A DNA stretch of 8,841 nt from Victivallales bacterium (GTDB taxonomy: Bacteria > Verrucomicrobiota > Lentisphaeria > Oligosphaerales > Oligosphaeraceae). Position 1 is the first letter of the stretch; each line of letters opens with the position of its first letter. Made by a program: the position numbers and the translations under genes. The stretch lies in the NCBI GenBank assembly GCA_017615955.1, contig JAFZZD010000577.1, forward strand, positions 1 to 8,841, read 5' to 3'. The notes under the pieces are model-generated. The model was not told where the DNA came from and searched no databases. It saw only the letters and a program-made list of their open reading frames with translations. Positions 6,945 to 8,841 of the stretch are shown in pieces.

Positions 6945-7033
6945 GAGGTGATTTCAAAACCTTTGCGAATGCAAGCCTTTTCCGCTGGCTGTCGCCAGCG
7001 GCACCTGACGGCTTGCGGTTTTGAAATCACCTC
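6945..7033 (+). repeat. Three-tier inverted repeat between the GH42-like and small secreted genes
   Basis: The outer arms GAGGTGATTTCAAAACC (6945-6961) and GGTTTTGAAATCACCTC (7017-7033) pair perfectly over 17 bp. Inside, GCAAGCC (6971-6977) pairs with GGCTTGC (7010-7016). At the tip CCGCTGGC (6982-6989) pairs with GCCAGCGG (6994-7001) around the loop TGTC. A 9-nt bulge (6962-6970) lies on the left side only, and part of it can form a competing TTGC/GCAA mini-hairpin (6963-6966 with 6971-6974). No U-tract follows, so this is not a standard intrinsic terminator. It fills most of the 125-bp gap and could separate expression of the flanking genes by RNA processing, attenuation or stability, or it could be a dispersed genomic repeat. 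Confidence 0.85.
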
Positions 7034-7044
7034 CAGTATAAGTG

Positions 7045-7050
7045 AAGGAG
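7045..7050 (+). promoter_or_regulatory. Ribosome-binding site that sets the start at 7060
   Basis: AAGGAG (7045-7050) is nine bases before the ATG at 7060. An in-frame GTG at 7042 lies upstream of this site and would add six charged residues before the signal peptide, so the ATG is preferred. Confidence 0.75.
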
Positions 7051-7059
7051 AGAATCACA

Positions 7060-7623
7060 ATGAAAATCAGAAGAATCGTTTTTGCAGCAGCAGTTTTGAC
7101 AATGGCTCTGGCATTGAATGCCGAGAACCTCATTACACCGCCAGCCTCCGTTTATCTGGACACCGCCCCTGGCGTGAAATGCGTACAGGACAAGGAGCAG
7201 AACACGCAAAAGCTGCTTATCGAGAAGTATACCCAGGACAAGGAAGGCAACCTGAAGATCACCGCCTCTCTTTACTATGGCACTGCGCCTGGAGACAAAT
7301 ATTCAGGACGCGGCATTCTTGCCGAACCAGAGACCACATACAAAATCTCTTTTGAGTACCAGGGAGATGTGCCGCGTTTCTGGACAGCTGCGCTTGATTT
7401 GACAGGAGATTCCTTCTGGAAGGACCGCAAGCGCCTGAAGACCGTCATGCTCAAGCCAAAGAGCGATGAATGGCAGAAGGCGGAGTTCGAGGTGACGACT
7501 GGAAAGGAAAGCAAGAGGCTCTCCTTCTTTGTCAATCTCTACGTCAATGAGAAGGACAAGACATTTGACTTGAAGCCTGGCCAGACCCTTACAATCAGGA
7601 ACGCCTCGGTTGAGAAGAAATAG
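7060..7623 (+). CDS. Small secreted beta-sandwich protein, possible carbohydrate-binding module
   Basis: This 187-residue protein has a clear signal peptide (MKIRR, hydrophobic core, likely cleavage at LNA/EN near residue 21) and should be exported. The mature part alternates polar and hydrophobic strands with the features of jelly-roll modules: TTYKISFEYQGD, DEWQKAEFEVTTG, a strand LSFFVNLYV, and a C-terminal LKPGQTLTIRNASVEKK in which the last strand closes the fold. This resembles CBM4/9-like modules, which bind glycans, but no binding residue can be assigned. It follows the large GH42-like gene after a 125-bp gap with a strong inverted repeat. Its TAG stop is three bases before the next start codon, in the same frame. 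It may be a free-standing binding protein, or the N-terminal part of a larger product if the amber codon is read through. Confidence 0.78.
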   Translation: MKIRRIVFAAAVLTMALALNAENLITPPASVYLDTAPGVKCVQDKEQNTQKLLIEKYTQDKEGNLKITASLYYGTAPGDKYSGRGILAEPETTYKISFEYQGDVPRFWTAALDLTGDSFWKDRKRLKTVMLKPKSDEWQKAEFEVTTGKESKRLSFFVNLYVNEKDKTFDLKPGQTLTIRNASVEKK

Positions 7624-7626
7624 TTG

Positions 7627-8841
7627 ATGCTCTCTGTCAGCAGAAAGAAATATTTTCTGGCTTTGAACGAGCGTTCTGGGACGCTTGATGCGCTGCGTGA
7701 AGCTGGCGATTTTCCAGATGTCAACTTGACGCACAAGGATGCGTTCGCGGCATTTGGCTCCATTTCCGTCACAAGGAAAGGCGTTCCCTGGACCTTGCAG
7801 GACACTAGAAGCCCTCTTGGAAAGGAGAACTATGTTTTTCAGGAGCAGAGGCTATTCGCGCAACTAAGCAAGGCGGACGGGGGCAAGGCGGTCTTCCGCA
7901 ATCCAGTCACAGGCCATTCCGTGACATACGAGTTTGAGGAAGGCGGCTTTTCTGTGCGCTGGCAGGGAACATTCCCAAATGCGGACCAGATCGCCGTTGA
8001 CCTTAACATGGCGTTTCTGGACTTGAGGCAGAATGACCCACAGGAAAACCAGTTCGTGCTAAAGAGTTTCTATGCGGACGATGACCGCAATCTGTGCTAC
8101 CTGTATCTGACAAGAATCGGCCATGGGGACCATGGCATCCTGCTTCACACTTTAAAGCATGGATATGGCTGGAGGCTCAGATATGCCAACTCCCCTTACA
8201 TTCCTGGCCTTCAGCTGATATACCGCTTCTCCGAGCAGATTGATCCGAGGTTTGACGCAACCCCTGATGTGGATTTCCGCGTGAAGCTGTCTTTCCATGA
8301 TTCACTGGATGAGGCGCTAGACACTCTAGCTGTAAAGGAGGGCATTCCACTGCTGAACGCACCAGTCAAGGCGGCGTATCCTGGCGAGCCACTGCAATTC
8401 GCCGTTCATGGCGAGGCGCGCATAACGCTGACGCAGCCAGACGGTACGAAGCGTGACATTCCTGTCCACGCTGGACGCGGACAGGTGCTTATGGAGAAGG
8501 AGGGCTTTTACAGGCTGTCAGCCCGTGCCGCTTCTGGGAAATACTATGAGCTGATACTGCACTGCGCGTCTATGCCGCTGGATGTCCTGAGGCGGTCGAG
8601 AAACGGGCTGACGCCATACTTCCGCAACTTCAATGCCGAGAACCAGGCATGGGTACAAGGCATGCTTCAGGCACACAGACTGCTGGGACCTGATGACAGG
8701 ATGAGCGCATATCTGCATGACTTCCTTAGCCTGGTCGGGCAGCAGGGGCGGCCTGACATATTTCCTGGCAAGCTTCCGCCTAAGGAGGAAAGCCAGGCGC
8801 ATTTGGAGCTTCGCTGCCCAGGCAGAGAGCATTATACGAAG
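7627..8841 (+). CDS. Large unassigned protein, truncated by the window edge
   Basis: The reading frame from the ATG at 7627 stays open for 405 codons to the last base without a stop. Codon use resembles its neighbours, so it is a real gene cut by the window edge. The start (MLSVSRKKYFLALNERSG) has no signal peptide, unlike the two preceding genes, and no strong ribosome-binding site; GAGAAG at about 7613-7618 is the best candidate. Translational coupling to the stop three bases earlier is likely. Residues 10 to about 310 are beta-rich, with a pattern (LNERSGTLDALREAGDF) like the N-terminal sandwich of several polysaccharide-acting enzymes. From about residue 335 (FNAENQAWVQGMLQAHRLLG) helices begin, suggestive of an alpha/alpha-barrel glycosidase or lyase. 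I do not recognise the family. Context makes a carbohydrate-active role likely. Confidence 0.8.
   Translation, partial: MLSVSRKKYFLALNERSGTLDALREAGDFPDVNLTHKDAFAAFGSISVTRKGVPWTLQDTRSPLGKENYVFQEQRLFAQLSKADGGKAVFRNPVTGHSVTYEFEEGGFSVRWQGTFPNADQIAVDLNMAFLDLRQNDPQENQFVLKSFYADDDRNLCYLYLTRIGHGDHGILLHTLKHGYGWRLRYANSPYIPGLQLIYRFSEQIDPRFDATPDVDFRVKLSFHDSLDEALDTLAVKEGIPLLNAPVKAAYPGEPLQFAVHGEARITLTQPDGTKRDIPVHAGRGQVLMEKEGFYRLSARAASGKYYELILHCASMPLDVLRRSRNGLTPYFRNFNAENQAWVQGMLQAHRLLGPDDRMSAYLHDFLSLVGQQGRPDIFPGKLPPKEESQAHLELRCPGREHYTK

Noticed and set aside
6945..7033. Rho-independent terminator or integron attC site
   Set aside because: The outer stem is followed by CAGTATAAG on the plus strand, and there is no T-run on the minus strand either. 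The core-site sequences expected of attC are absent, and no integrase is in view.
1..8841. CRISPR arrays, tRNA or rRNA genes, insertion sequences and transposases
   Set aside because: No regular repeat-spacer array, no cloverleaf or rRNA-like stretch, and no transposase or integrase motif was seen on either strand.

Overview
The window most likely comes from the Lentisphaerota (Victivallales-like) or a near relative in the Planctomycetota-Verrucomicrobiota group. The main clue is a DUF1559-type pseudopilin. It has an [22 protein letters not shown] N-terminus, a basic AR-rich segment after the helix and a C-terminal H-x9-DG motif. It sits beside a LacI-type regulator and secreted glycan-acting proteins, an arrangement I associate with that lineage. 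This is a judgement from motifs, not a database match.

Layout. Positions 1-244 are non-coding and hold small hairpins, a 10-bp direct repeat and four 8-bp tandem units resembling intergenic repeats seen in many environmental bacteria. Positions 245-1558 (minus strand) encode a mandelate racemase/muconate lactonizing enzyme family protein, probably an acid-sugar dehydratase. Positions 1559-1803 are a divergent control region. It has a good sigma70-type promoter towards the right and, just downstream, a perfect 18-bp palindrome that is a strong candidate operator for the LacI-family regulator encoded at 1804-2853. The plus strand continues with a pseudopilin (2890-3576), a 1109-residue secreted protein with a GH42-like barrel (3605-6934), an 89-bp three-tier inverted repeat (6945-7033), a small secreted beta-sandwich protein (7060-7623), and a large ORF that runs off the window (7627 to the end, at least 405 codons, no stop). 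That last ORF starts three bases after the preceding amber stop and is in the same frame.

How the genes may work together (inference). The regulator probably controls its own transcription, and perhaps the divergent dehydratase, in response to a sugar. The rightward genes look like one transcription unit: gaps are 36 and 28 bp, then 125 bp containing the inverted repeat, then 3 bp. Its products would act on a polysaccharide or glycoside outside the cytoplasm: a pseudopilin for the envelope, a GH42-like hydrolase, a small possible carbohydrate-binding protein and a further unassigned protein. The dehydratase would then handle a released acid sugar in the cytoplasm. No transporter is seen, so the locus probably extends past the right edge. 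The substrate cannot be read from the sequence.

Most notable observations: the operator-regulator pair; exact agreement of active-site spacings with mandelate racemase, combined with a long insertion; a GH42-type zinc cluster and acid/base Glu inside a much longer protein; the inverted repeat whose arms carry a Shine-Dalgarno-like sequence and its anti-Shine-Dalgarno-like complement; and the single amber codon separating a secreted beta-sandwich protein from a large ORF without its own signal peptide.
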